64,000 nucleotides of DNA from Serinus canaria (Eukaryota; Chordata; Aves; Passeriformes; Fringillidae), in assembly GCF_022539315.1 (NCBI RefSeq), contig NC_066316.1, forward strand, positions 35,775,245 through 35,839,244, given 5' to 3'. Positions within the stretch are counted from its first letter, which is position 1. Each line of letters starts with the position of its first letter. The translations under genes and the position numbers were made by a program. The notes under the pieces are model-generated. The model was not told the origin of the DNA. It did no database searches and was given only the letters and a program-made list of their open reading frames with translations. Shown piece after piece: positions 1 through 11,735 of the stretch.

Positions 1-567
1 CATTGAAGCCCCCATCCAAAAGCAGAAGGCACACAAAACTCCATTGGGTCTGGCTGATCTGGAGCTCATTTCCCCACAGCAGCCCACACAGTGCTGTGCT
101 TTGCAGCAGCAGCTACAGAGGTGCTGGAAACACTCCAGTGTTTGGCTACTGCTGAGCATTCCTTAGAAGCAAAGAAGTCCTAAGACTTTTCCACACTACG
201 AACATCCATTCATTCAACTGCAAGTGAGGGTCTTGGCATGTCACTGGTACTACACAGGTTTGAGGACTAGTAACAAAAAAGCCTACTTGTTTTCAGTCTT
301 AAAGATGAAGAAGCTACTGCAGGAAGCAAATGACCAGCAGGACTGAAAAACTGCAAACTTTGAAGGACTTCCACCCCTCCAAACTCATCTGGGAAAAATG
401 CTTCTAAGCTGACTGTGGCAAATCAAAAGGAAGCACTTTCTGAACCTGGCTGTGCAAACCCCTAACTCCATTAAGTACTGGATTTGGCTTTTTCAGTCAG
501 CTGGAACTCCACAAGCTAAGAAACACATAGTAGTTTGTTGTAGTTTCAATACATGAGAGCCACCTAC
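1..567. other. SLC30A6 intron 3 (partial)
   Basis: Intronic sequence after exon 3. I looked on the minus strand for the next ZnT6 exon (TAYTYLTIFDLF-like) and did not find it, so exon 4 lies outside. No repeat recognised. Confidence 0.6.
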
Positions 568-652
568 CTATGCTGTTTGTAGAGCTGCACCACATGAGCA
601 GGAAGCCAATACATATTAAATTTATAGCACCAAATAGTAAAATCTTCCAGGA
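568..652 (-). CDS. SLC30A6: SLC30A6 exon 3
   Basis: 85 nt, starts in phase 0 after ...CAACAG and ends with one base (G) of an alanine codon before donor GTAGGT (567-562). It encodes SWKILLFGAINLICIGF...CSSTNSI, the first transmembrane segment. The open frame continues past both splice sites, so an ORF scan overstates the exon. Confidence 0.95.
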
Positions 653-3600
653 CTGTTGATGAGAATAAATATGTATTTTACACCTTTCAAAATTTACAAG
701 ACAGAAATACATCAATCTGGTCTTAAAAAACAATATTGCACTACTTGGTCATGCATGGTCAAACAGAACTGGCTTCTCATTCTTCCCAAAAATTCACCAT
801 TCATTTCAGAACAGCAAGCCCTTACTCTATTTTAAACTTTACAGATTATTTTAAAACTTATTTATGAATGCCACCATGCTTAAAACACCTTTCTGGTCTA
901 AAAAAAACCCTATCCATTTATAATATTTGCATTTCATTACAGCACACATTACATCTGACTTTTGAATACCAACTCATGCAACTTTATATTACTGGGTTCC
1001 TTTATTTGTGCGGAAATTTTGGTCTCAAAAACATCTGAACACATTCAGTTTACAGTTCCACTGAATCCATCAGATATAAGTATAATTCTGGAGAGCACTA
1101 ATTCACAGGGACAATGCACAGAAGCAATACAACTTCAAATTATTTTTTTTAAGCACAGGTAGAAAAATTAAAAAAAAAAAATTCATAATATACTTAAATT
1201 AATATTGTATTTGAACTTATTTCAGCTAATGTGTTTTTATTATAATTATGATTTTTTTAAGCAATACTTACCCTTCTGTCTGCTGCAACCAACCTAAATT
1301 CATGTGTTAACTTTCCCACCAATGATCTCTGCGATTTGCGGAACAGGTGTATCGTCCCCTTAAAAATAAATCAACAGTTTAATTAAAAACTTTACTTACA
1401 CCACAATTTAAATTAGCAAAAAGGAAATCTTCATTTATTAACTATTTTCACAATTATATCAAAGACTCAGATGAACTTTTTGTTAACCAGAAATATCACA
1501 AACTTTAAACTCAAAAATATTTTGGTAACCATTTCACATGGTTTATTATATTAGAAAATGACAAATTACTTAGAATCAAGCTTCATTTAGACATAATCCA
1601 GAACTCAGTTTTACTGGAAAAGACACTAAAGCATCACTTAAAGAGTGAGTTTTAACTTTTGTTTAGATGAAACTACTACAAGACAGTTTTAAAACACAAA
1701 TATTTTTCTTCATCAAAGCACACTTCCCACCCAAAGGCAGTGGATTTATTAAACAGGAAAATATTGTTTATAGATCTGTAAAGGAGAACCCACCACAGAA
1801 GTAAAAACAATGCTGGTGATGTGGTGGACACAAGGCCAGTAACAAAAAGAAACATACCAACAATCCTGGCTGTGACTTAACCTAAAGGGCTGCTACACAA
1901 CTCTCCTGCAAGTGTGACAGGGAGCAGTCTACCAGAGAAATTCATCTGCCATGACACTTGTCTCCCTTTCCTTGGAGGGTCCAAGCTTCTGGTTGTCCTC
2001 TGTTCTGCTCTCCTCACAAAGAAGTAAGCTTTCCACATGAAAAACCCTTCTGATTTGCAATAGGAATTTGTGGGCTTGTAATGTCAGACCACAGTCTGTC
2101 ATCTGCAGCAGTTTGGGGTCAGATTAAATAAGGCTTGATTTTAAGCTTTCACACCTTAGCTGCCAGCAGAAGGCAAAAGGACGTACTAATGGGCTCTTCA
2201 CCAAAATAAATTCAATTAGCTTTCAGACACTTTGTCAACACAGCTGCATTTCATATTATCTGAGAAATACAAGTGTGCCATGACTTAAACTTTAAGCACT
2301 ACTACATGTCCCAAGTTTAGCTAGTGAGGGACAAAACACAGGCACTTACTCTTTTCTTTATTAGCAAATCATTACATGCTAATTTTAATTCTTAACAGAC
2401 ACATGCAGAATGCCAGAACACCTCAGAAAGCTTTTCTAATAGGCAGTGGACAGCCTGGTTATGAAAGCTGCTGTGCTATAGAATCACAAAGAATCACAGA
2501 ATATCCCGAGTTGGAAGGGACCCACAAAGACCACAAAAGTCCAGCTCCTGGCCCTGCACAGGACACCCCAAGAGTCACACCATGTGCCTGAGAGCGTGAT
2601 CCAAGCACTTCTTGAGCTCTGTCAGGCTGTGCTGTGACCACTTCCCTGGGGAGCTGTTCCAGTGCCCAAACACCCTCTGGGTGAAGAACCTTTTCCTGAT
2701 ATCCAACCTAAACCTGCCCTGACACAACTCCAGATCATTCTCTCAGGTCTTGTCACTGGGCACCACATTGCAGAGATCAGTGCCTGCCCTTCCTCTTTCC
2801 CCAGTGAGGAAGGTGTGACTGCAGTGAGGGCTGCCCTCAGTCTCCTGAGGCTGAACAGACCGAGTGGCCTCAGCCACTCCTCACATGGCTTCCCCTCCAG
2901 ACCCTTCACATCTCCATAGCCCTCCTTGTCACCTTCACACCCACTGCTTTCCCAGACTGTTGGCACTGTGTGCACTGCCCAGCCACACCTCCCTGTTTAC
3001 AAAGGATGCCGTGCAGCAGAGCTGTGTTCTCTGTGCCACAGGGGACCTGTGCAAACCCAGGCAGGCCCCAGCCCACCCGGGACAAGCTGCACGTGTTGTA
3101 CCTCGGCATGAAGGCATCCCTCGACCCCACAGTTCCGCCCAGAGCTCGGTGCAGGCCAGGGCGGCTGCCGCACACCTCAGCCAGCCCCTGAGGCGCCACA
3201 AGAGCTCCAGAAGGCGTGTTTCTGCAGCCAGCGGCGCTGTCTGCTCCCACAGGTGACAGCACCTGTTATGGGTACCCATGTCACTCCAGCGGGGCTCAGC
3301 ACGACAAGGGAACATTTCGCCGCCCAGACGAACACGCACACGCGGCGGTCGTGCCCAAAAAATCGGGTTTTCGTCTTAGAGAAGCGAGCCACAGAGAGAC
3401 AGCCCCGACACCGGCGAGCAAGCGCACTATAACCTGTTTGTCCTGCGGCAAGTCCCAGCTCCCTGAGCGAGGTGCCGCTGAAGGAGAACTCCGAGGCTCA
3501 GACCGCAGCCCGGCGACCCCGTCCGAGAGGCGCCTCCGGCACAGGAGCCCCCACAGCCCCGGCACCCGGCCGGGCCCTGTCCGCGGTGCCGGCGCTCCAG

Positions 3601-3812
3601 GGGCGGGCGGAGAGCCCCGGGGAGGAAACACCGCCCGGGCACCGACGCCCGCGCTGCCCCCGGGCCCGCTCCGGGCCGCGCCAGCCCAGACGCCCCGCGG
3701 CGCCGCCGCCCCGGCGAGGGAGCGGCCGCTTATAGCAGCCTCCGCACCCCACGTTCCACGCACGACTTTCCTTCCCCTTCCCTCTTTGCCCCCAGCAGGG
3801 GCCACTCACCAT
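568..3812 (-). CDS. SLC30A6: SLC30A6 (ZnT6), 5' part: coding exons 1-3
   Basis: Zinc transporter 6, a cation-diffusion-facilitator protein of the Golgi/early secretory membrane. In mammals it lacks key zinc-binding residues and works as the partner of ZnT5. Three exons join in frame: ATG at 3812-3810, then 1358-1272, then 652-568, giving the first 58 residues plus one base of codon 59. The peptide begins MGTIHLFRKSQRS, continues FRLVAADRR, then SWKILLFGAINLICIGF, and ends MWCSSTNSI; this closely matches remembered mammalian ZnT6. The hydrophobic run at about residues 34-51 is the first membrane helix. All junctions are GT-AG and phase-consistent. The remaining exons, with the rest of the transporter fold, lie beyond position 1. 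The gene lies downstream of and in the same direction as SPAST, as in mammals. Identification is firm; completeness cannot be judged. Confidence 0.95.
1272..1358 (-). CDS. SLC30A6: SLC30A6 exon 2
   Basis: 87 nt, phase 0-0, 29 codons (residues 2-30) reading GTIHLFRKSQRS...FRLVAADRR. The acceptor ends AAG at 1359; the donor is GTAAGT at 1271-1266. This is the cytosolic amino-terminal tail before the first helix. Confidence 0.95.
2478..2960 (-). mobile_element. CR1 LINE fragment (3' end)
   Basis: The left edge carries repeated ATAGAATCACAAAGAATCACAGAAT-type octamers, the complement of the CR1 3' tail repeat. Then come familiar CR1 3' blocks in inverted orientation: GGAAGGGACCCACAAAGACC, a GGGGAGCTGTTCCAGTGCCC-like block, ATCCAACCTAAACCTGCCC, and a CTGAGGCTGAACAGACCGAG-like block. 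The element therefore runs on the minus strand, 5'-truncated as is typical. It lies in SLC30A6 intron 1. The right edge is approximate. Confidence 0.8.
3810..3812 (-). CDS. SLC30A6: SLC30A6 exon 1, coding part (initiator codon only)
   Basis: The initiator ATG is the last three bases of exon 1 and is followed directly by the donor GTGAGT (3809-3804). Joining to exon 2, which opens GGG ACG, gives M-G-T-I-H-L, the expected ZnT6 amino terminus. The 5' UTR runs upstream (higher coordinates) into the CpG island; the transcription start is not determinable here. Confidence 0.92.
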
Positions 3813-3874
3813 ATTACTCCCCGCAGCGGAAGAGACGGCGCCATGCGAGGCCGGAAGGGGCGGGAGAGGTTCCC

Positions 3875-3888
3875 GTCGCCGCGGCAAC
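3875..3888. promoter_or_regulatory. RFX X-box-like palindrome
   Basis: GTCGCCGCGGCAAC: two half-sites (GTCGCC / GGCAAC) around GC, one base away from the palindromic RFX consensus GTTGCCNNGGCAAC. It sits about 63 bp upstream of the SLC30A6 ATG. Binding is inferred from motif only. Confidence 0.5.
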
Positions 3889-3936
3889 CAGCGGGCCCGG
3901 CGGGACACGTGGCGGAAGCGGCCCCCGCCGGGAGCC

Positions 3937-3966
3937 GGCTGCGGCTGCGGCTGCGGCTGCGGCTGC
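3937..3966. repeat. (GGCTGC)5 hexanucleotide microsatellite
   Basis: Five perfect copies of GGCTGC, followed by imperfect CCCGAT-type hexamers up to about 4005. It lies in the CpG island upstream of SLC30A6, probably at or just upstream of the transcription start. Confidence 0.85.
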
Positions 3967-4184
3967 GTCCCGCTCCCGACCCCGATCGCGATCCCGATCC
4001 CGCGGGACGTGCGGGTCGGGCCGCCCTTCCCTCGCTCCTCCCCAGCCAGCGGCAGGCTGAGGTGGGGGCCCGCTTTGGGCTATGAAGGTCTTGTCTGCCG
4101 CCTGCCCGAACTTGTGCCGTTCATCTGCCCGCTGCCTGCGAGAGCCACGGAAAGGGCTCCAACGGGTGTTACCATCACAGGCCT

Positions 4185-4420
4185 GTGATCATCGCAGTCC
4201 AGCCTGTGATCAAACACCACCACGTCAACTAGACCATAGCACTGGGTGCCACGTCCAGTCTTTCCTTGAAACACCTCCAGGGATGGTGACTCCATGACTT
4301 CTCGGGCAGTCATTCCAATATCTAACCACCCTGTCTGTGATGAAATTTTTTCTAGTATTCAACCTAAACCTCCCATGGTACAGCTTAAGAGTGTCGTAGT
4401 CCTACTCCTATCATAGTCTG
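4185..4420 (-). mobile_element. CR1 LINE fragment
   Basis: Inverted CR1 3'-region blocks: CACGTCAACTAGACCATAGC, GGGTGCCACGTCCAGTC, AAACACCTCCAGGGATGGTG, CATTCCAATATCTAACCACC and TATTCAACCTAAACCTCCC. Diverged, lacking the terminal octamer. It lies immediately upstream of the SLC30A6 CpG island. Edges approximate. Confidence 0.75.
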
Positions 4421-6407
4421 TCACGATACTCCACTACAGCAGTTCCACAAGGATGGGTTTGCTTCCCAGTTCGAGCATTCCTCCGTCCCCACCGCCACCC
4501 GCGGTGCCCGGCATTAAGGGCACTCAGGACACAGCCTGCAAAAGGCATTTCTTTTCCCCAGCAAAACCCCCAAAAGACAGCAGCTCTCCAAACTACAGGA
4601 ATTATGTTGAAAATTTAGTCACTTTATTGTGCGCTGAGATCCCCAGAAGTGCTCCCGTTGCTCTGAATATGATGAACATTGGAAGCATCGCAGTGCAGAG
4701 CAGGGATCTGCACGCAGCCCAGCCCCATCCCAGAGCCAGCCGCTATCCAAAGCGGACTTGGAGAGAGGATTCTGCTCCCGAGGCTCTGGAACGCCGGGAC
4801 ACAAATGACAGCGATCCCTCTGGCTGGATGGCCAGCAGATGGCTTCACTGTGCCCAGAAGTTCCTGTCAGAAGGAATGTCTACGGCAGGATCGCTTTGCA
4901 TGGGAAGTACAACGGAATCCAGAACAGAAGTCATCATGGAAGTTCGGATAGCTGTTAAGAAAAATTGTGTTGCAAAACATCTGCGTGGGAGTGAATGTAC
5001 TTAAAGATTTATTCACAAAACAGTTTATTTATTATTTGTTATTATTTGCAAAGTAAGTGAGAAAGGGAGGAATAAAAATTGAAGTTATATATTTTATTAA
5101 GACAGATTATTGTGCCTAGGAAGAAACTTGAAACAACCTTCTGTAACACTGCCTTAATCTTTGTTCTTTTAAAGAGTCTATTCAGTTCTCCAGTACCCAT
5201 AGTTAAAAATGTTATTTGCATCTCACCAGTTCTGTAAACCATAACAAAATATTTACCTGACTGTGGGTCAGAGATAGGCCTGTACATCAAAGCAAAGCAG
5301 GAACAATCCAGTCTTTCATCTGCTTCACAGTTAAGTGTGCTTCACAATTAAGTTGTGTGTATTTGTCTCCTGTTCCTGTATATTCGTAGAACATGTGATT
5401 TTATTATTGATGAAAAAAAAAAGATAAAATAATTTTGACTTTCTAGATTTTGAGTGTACCTTAGAGGTATCATTAATTAAGAACAACAATCCAGACTTAT
5501 CAGGCAGTTGTACTCCTTAAGATATATTTAATGTCTCAGACCTCATTCTAAGCTCTTGGCTGTAATCAGTAAGCTTTTTTCCAGTGTGTGGAAGAAGTTT
5601 TAGAAACTATTTGCAGAAAATACATTTGTGCTTTATAGAATCTAGATGACAGGCAAAAAATTCAAACTGCAGCTGCTGCCTCCATTCAAATTTAATGAGG
5701 AAATCAGAACTCTGATGAACCACTGTATAATTTGCTCCACGAAGTTGTTTGGTTCCTTCATTATTGACATAGTATTGAGCTTTTTGATTTATTTGATGTC
5801 ACAGGGTATTTCTTCCCAGAAGAGGCCAACAGTTAGTTATTAGAAGCTGCACTTGAGGAAGTGTCTTCACAGAGGAAAAATTCTACAATAGCACAGCTGA
5901 TACTAGCATTCTGCATATAACAAATCTAAGAGTCTTCAAGGATGTCTTACTGAGGCAAGTTTCAGGCCTTTTAGAAATTACTAAAATGAGATTTGAAAAT
6001 AACAGAAGTTACAGACTTAGAAAGAACATATTTTTGTTACAGTATACACTTGCCAAAAAAGTGGAATTTTCAAAACTGTGTGGTAAAAACACCACACTTT
6101 GCTCAATAGGTTGTTTGTAAGCTGATATTCTGGAAAATATATGGAATTTTTTAATACAGCTGCAACACAGCACCTGGAATAATAATATAATTATTCCTAG
6201 AATAATAATAATCAGTGTTGAAAGATGGATTTTAGTTAAATTATATTTTTCTGCCTTCACCGGTACATGTATTTTTTGTTTTATCATGATTCATACTTAG
6301 AAAAGTTGCATAACTGTCTTCTCCAGAGCCATATGAACCCTTGTAGGAAACAGGCTGGATTTCACAAATTCACAACATATTTGCAAATTTGCAGAAAGAT
6401 GGCATGA

Positions 6408-6515
6408 TGGGGGGGGGAAAACCTCAGCAACAAAAAAACGCGAAATAAAACAAACCCCACCCACCCAAACAAACTTAACAAAAAACCCCAAAGAAACCCT
6501 ACCACCCCACAAGTT
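6408..6515. repeat. G-run and A/C-rich low-complexity tract
   Basis: A run of about nine G is followed by about 100 bases dominated by A and C (AAACAAACC-like units). Explains chance ORFs here. Confidence 0.7.
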
Positions 6516-9500
6516 TTACTTTTTTCTCACTTTTCTCTAGCAAACTTAGAGCACTAAAATACAGAAATAAATATCTGAGATACACAGGCATCTAACACTA
6601 GGCATGCAGCCTTGTCACGCCACCTTGGCTGGAATGGGAACGATTTATTGAGTCCAAGATAAACTTCAGTCCAGGGTATGCTGCCAGAAACAAAATCTCT
6701 GTAGATTTCAAAATAGCAACTGGTGGGATATGATTTTTCATGCTCTTCTTTCTTCACTGATTTTTTCTGATTATCTCCGGTACAAGAATAGAATATTTGA
6801 ATGTCTGTACCCTATACACAAAATTACCAATAGAAACAATTTTAGTGGTTCAAAATCTACCTCCAAGCAGTAGTATTTCAGCCAAAGAGAGATAACTTGG
6901 ATAGACACCAATTATGTCTTTCTGTCCTAAGGAATTTTTTCTTGACAGAAGCAGGAATAGCTCACATGCTTCAGTCCAAAACACTGGGGTTTTTTCCTCC
7001 TTGCTGTATTGATTTTTATTTGGTTGGTTTGTTTTAGCAGTGATTGACATGATGATGTGTGGAAGACAGTGGTCATGGCTGTTTTTTGGGAGACCCCTCA
7101 TGCTGCCAGACATGTAATATTAAAATGAGTCTTTAAAAAAATAAAGTTTGATTAATTTTATTTTCAGGATGTAACTCCAATGACAGAACACCCCCCCCCC
7201 CATAGCTGTAAGCAGTCCAGATGCAGCCTCAAGACAGAGAATTACAAATGGTAAGGCAATGGGGATAAGTAAGGAAATTATATTAATTCAGAATTAGTAG
7301 CAGCACTCTCCCCCAAGCAAAAGAAAAGCCATTTTGAGGCCAAGCAAATTTGCTTCAAAATTTTCAGGACTTCCACATGACCACCAGAATTAGTTATGTG
7401 AAAACTCCTGGTTTTCACCATGATCTAGCAAGACTAGGATAAGCACACACTTTCAGTTTAAGCACATTTATTTAGGAAGTAGCACTTCTGTTTACATTAG
7501 TTTTAAGAACTTGAGTTACCTTCTTTAGAAACTGATTTATTTACATATTTATTGTTCCATCATCTGGTATACAACACCTGATGTTTTAAAATGTTTTTTT
7601 AAAACCAGCAGCAATTTAATAGGCTTCAAGTTTAATGAAAAGGCTTTTAGTTTTGGACATTTTATCTGATAAACAGACAAGAAAACAGTAATAACAGGAC
7701 AAACAAAACATTTTATTGTAAGCTTAAGCTATGTGACTGCTTGTCATGCTTTTTTACATTGCTATTAGTAAAAAGGTGTTTAACATTTCAGAAAACATTC
7801 TTAAAAGAACAATGAAACAAAATGCTTCTAAACAACAAAATACAAAAATTAATCCCATCCCAGACTGGAGTTGTCCAATATATTTTACGGGGGTGGGGTA
7901 TGGTGTTTTGTCTCCACCTTTGGTTTTCATCGCTTTAATACAGATTTCTGAGAAATACTGACTAGCCCTTCACACGACTAAAAATGGGAATCATGTGGCA
8001 AAACCAGCTTCTGTATTTGCAGTCCCTTTGACAGGTGTGCGACTATTAGACAAAACACCTTCTTCCCCACTTCTAATGGGAGAGAACCCTGCTCAACTGA
8101 GAGCCACACCCCAGCATCTTTGAGCACTACGCCTGAATTAACCAGATACAGAGCGCCGGCCTTTAATCCTCAAAGCCCCTTCTCTGAAGAAAGGACTTTT
8201 TAAGAAGTGTGTCTTATGAAGGCAAGGAAAGTCTTGCAGCAAAACAAGGTTCATCACCATAGTTTCCAGAAGTAATGTCAAGCATTTTCAAATCAAACAT
8301 CAGACTCTGAAGAAGCTGCAGTGTTGAGCCAGTAAGTTCTAGCCACCGGAGGAGTGTGTACCTTGCCAATTATTGCTGAACTCAGGAGGTAGTTATTGAC
8401 AAGGTAAGAAGTTTCCCCTCTAAGACAGTTAATGATTTATACAAGAAGCAGGAAAAACAGAATACACATTTCCTCATATTTTACAAGATGATATTGTATT
8501 TGCAGGAAGCGACAGCTTAACTTCCTCATCCTGTGGAATTATAATTACCATAATTAAAAGAAAAGATACTGAAAATTATAATTAAGTAAGAAATTCTAAA
8601 AGAAAATAGCTGATCAATTGGTCATCTCTTAGGATGGCTGCAGATCATCCTAAGCATGAAAATTCACATAGGTCAGTAAAACAACATTCTTCAACACTAA
8701 ACAGCAGCTCAAGAGAAACTAATAATAAAACTGCCTCTAATTAGCACAATGACTGAGATAACTAGTTGCACTGACTACCTGCTTGCTACTCTTCATTCCA
8801 TTTTTGATATCTGGTAGAAACCCCAGCATCACAAAAGCTTGAGGGCACCACAGAAAATGAATGAAAACCTGGTCAGGTACAGTAGCACTGGCCCCCTCCC
8901 AAAGCTGCCACATGCAGAAGCACCACTAAAGCACTGGAGAAGCTAGAGAAGCACATCCTAGGCACAGCTATGCATCATCCATGTCTTGGGTAGGAAAGCA
9001 CTAAGAAAATCTAGGGCACCACATCTCACCATAGGTGCTGAAGGAAACCCTAAGGAGAACACTGCTTTCCAGTTCAGAACAGATGTCTCAGTTCTATTTG
9101 CCAGCATATCTGACTTCAGTATTCCCAGTACAAAGTACTTAAATTTCACAAGAGGGACGTGACAGCAGTGCAAAGCAGTGCTGAACCCCACTTGTCTAGA
9201 ATAGAAAAAATACTCTTTATCCTACACCAGAAGGTAAGGTTAATTGAGTTATATGTATAAAAACTGTCATTTTAAAAACACTTGAGAGAATGAAACAGAA
9301 AAACCAGCAAAAGTCTCTAATTAGTGAAGTGACAACACACCTTCTCAGTTCAGAGATCCCATTCTTACTCATTTTAAAGTGTTATTATCATATTTGTTAC
9401 CTATATAAGTTGCAGGGCCATATTCAACAGAACTATACCTATCAACTGGCTTTGAGTCAGCAAGACATCTCAGGGGCTCAGTGCCTATTTCTGGTACAAT

Positions 9501-11667
9501 AAATGCTGTAAATTCTAAGAAACTAACAGGACAGATTTATTTGTGCATAAATGTCCTAGTTTAAGGCTTATCTTTAGTATTCTGTGTTGATTTTGTCTTT
9601 GCATACACAGAGAACCTGTACAGGTTTGCTGTAGTCCACAGAAAAGTCAACATTAGTAAAGGGAGCATCATAACACAGAAGAAAGTCTCATTTTAAGGAG
9701 AAAGAGCAATCTACATACTGTTCTTCCAGTATGCTGAAAGACAAAAAGTGTGGGTCCTGCTTAATAAAACAGAAAGATGTATGAAGAAGATTGTTAGAAA
9801 AACACAAGGGGTTTGGGTTGGTTTTATTTTCTCCCTCCAGTAACTGCTACACTTGAAAGTCAGTAAAACACACTGGCAGAGAGCCAGACAAGCTGCTTAC
9901 TAATCATGTCAAAAAAGTGGGTCAAGTTGCTCATTCACTAGCAGTGGGCAGATTCACAGAAAATAAAAGGCAGGGGGGAAGAAAAAAAGAAAGGAAAAAA
10001 TAAAAAAATCAGTCCAGAAATCTAATGGAATGGTAGTCTTCACAAAAGTTAAAAGCACCCAAGCTGCTGTCCTGTTTATCCTGATTTGAGACATTGTATT
10101 AGAACATAACTTGATTTTATGGAAAATAGTGCTGGTAAAGTTCTGTGTAAGTACTACAGCCTTGGGAAATTTGTGGTTATTTGGGGTAGGTTTTTTGGGG
10201 GAAGGATTGGTGGTTTTTTCCTGTTTTTGTGGTTGTTTTTCCCCAGATCTGCTCTTATACACAGTTAATCCAACATATAAATGGAATCACTGAGCTGGGA
10301 CTTAGTACATGTAAAACAAGGAGTAAGATGCAAGATAATGCCTTAAGCAGAAGAGAATTATTCTTAAAATACACTATTCAGAATATAGTATAAGACAAGA
10401 CATTTAAAGGACATTTCTGAACCAAAAAGCACCTGGCCGTGGGCTAAGAGTCCAGCAGCTGTGGGGCAAACTGATGTTGCAGAACAAAATTTTCTTTTTA
10501 CTGTGTTGCAGCATTAATTTATAGGGCTGTAGTTCATCCACTAAGCAGAAAACAATCAGGCATAATAGAAGACCAAAAAGCAGCCGTATCAGTCACACAG
10601 ATTCTCTTGACCTGAACTGGTTGTACAAACTAGTGAAAGGGCTGGTCCCTTTTTTTTCTATGTAGCAGTTGGTGATGCTGACTCTTTGTGCTGCATACTG
10701 GTGCTACTTTTTAGGGGATGGGGACTGACTTCTAGCTCAACATTTCAGGTACCTATCCCATGCCAATGAGTATGCATTTGAAGTAAATAACCAGTATGTT
10801 CCTCAAAACTGAGAGGACAAAACCAACAGTTTTGTAACAATCATTTAGGAACACTTAAAACCAGAAGTGTTATCTTTGAAGTTTTCATTTGCAAAGGATC
10901 TCAAGGAATGTCTGCCAGAGCTTTATGAATAAAACCAAGGCCCTTTCTTAGCTGTAGCTATTTGGCAGATGCTAATACACCAGTAATATACATGCTTAGC
11001 ACTATGAAGACTATTACAAATATGGATCAAGTCAGCCAGGAATCTCCGACAACAGAAATGGTCTACTGAAGGCAGAGCTAAGGCAAAGCAAGACATGAGA
11101 CTTAGTAATCTGAAATCTTTTAGCATTTCTCCAGAAAACTGAATCAGAGGAACCAAAATCACATTTCATTTACAGAAGACATACAAATTTGAGAGAGTCC
11201 TATCCTTAGAAGGCTAGAAGTGGTTTGGTCAGACTATTTCAAAAGGCATAGTAGTAGAACACAATCTTCTCTTATTTGATTGCTTTTAATCTTAAGATCA
11301 GTTAAAAGCATCTCTGGTTGAAAAAACGAAAGAATCCCAAACATATTGCATATGTGCATCTCAAAGGTATGACAGAGTTTCTGCTACTTAGTACTCAATA
11401 CCACACAGTGAGCACAGTCCTCTCAGAGTATTACTATACCTATACCTACAACTGCATCTTTCAGCTAGGGTTTGTTTTTTTTTTTTTCATATATACATAT
11501 AATATATTATTTATAGTCAACTTTCAGGTAAGTAGTTCAAAAAAATAAGTTAAATGAAAAATTAAAACCAAATTTTCTGTTAAGACCAAAAGCAAACACT
11601 TACAACTCATTTTCATTAAAACAACAGTAAACAATATGCATTTTTGCAGTATCACTAAGTTGGGAGA

Positions 11668-11735
11668 GGTGTAAAAAAAAACCAAACCAAACCAACCAAA
11701 AAAAACCACAAAGAACCCAACAACCCACAAACCTG
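11668..11735. repeat. A/C-rich low-complexity tract
   Basis: Degenerate AACC/AAACC units on the plus strand. May lie within the SPAST 3' UTR, where it would be T/G-rich in the RNA. Confidence 0.65.

Larger units (their letters stand above)
653..3809. other. SLC30A6 introns 1 and 2
   Basis: Intron 2 is 653-1271 (A/T-rich, nothing recognised). Intron 1 is 1359-3809. It holds a CR1 fragment at about 2478-2960 and its last 650 bases belong to the SLC30A6 CpG island. The ORFs of 60-290 codons between 2.6 and 4.1 kb on both strands are products of GC-rich, stop-poor sequence and the CR1. Confidence 0.75.
3140..4070. promoter_or_regulatory. SLC30A6: CpG-island promoter of SLC30A6
   Basis: GC- and CpG-rich block surrounding exon 1. 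No TATA box is evident. Just upstream of the ATG (minus direction) lie ETS-like CCGGAAG (3851-3857), an X-box-like palindrome at 3875-3888, and a (GGCTGC)5 run at 3937-3966. Boundaries judged by eye. Confidence 0.75.

Noticed and set aside
3216..4085. 289-codon ORF over SLC30A6 exon 1
   Set aside because: Antisense to SLC30A6, made of GC-rich promoter sequence with LRLRLRLR from the hexamer repeat; no family resemblance.
4453..5004. 183-codon plus-strand ORF next to the SLC30A6 promoter
   Set aside because: No recognisable domain, mixed composition, begins where a CR1 fragment ends. Other frames over the same bases are also open. Could be part of a divergent non-coding transcript, but nothing supports a protein.
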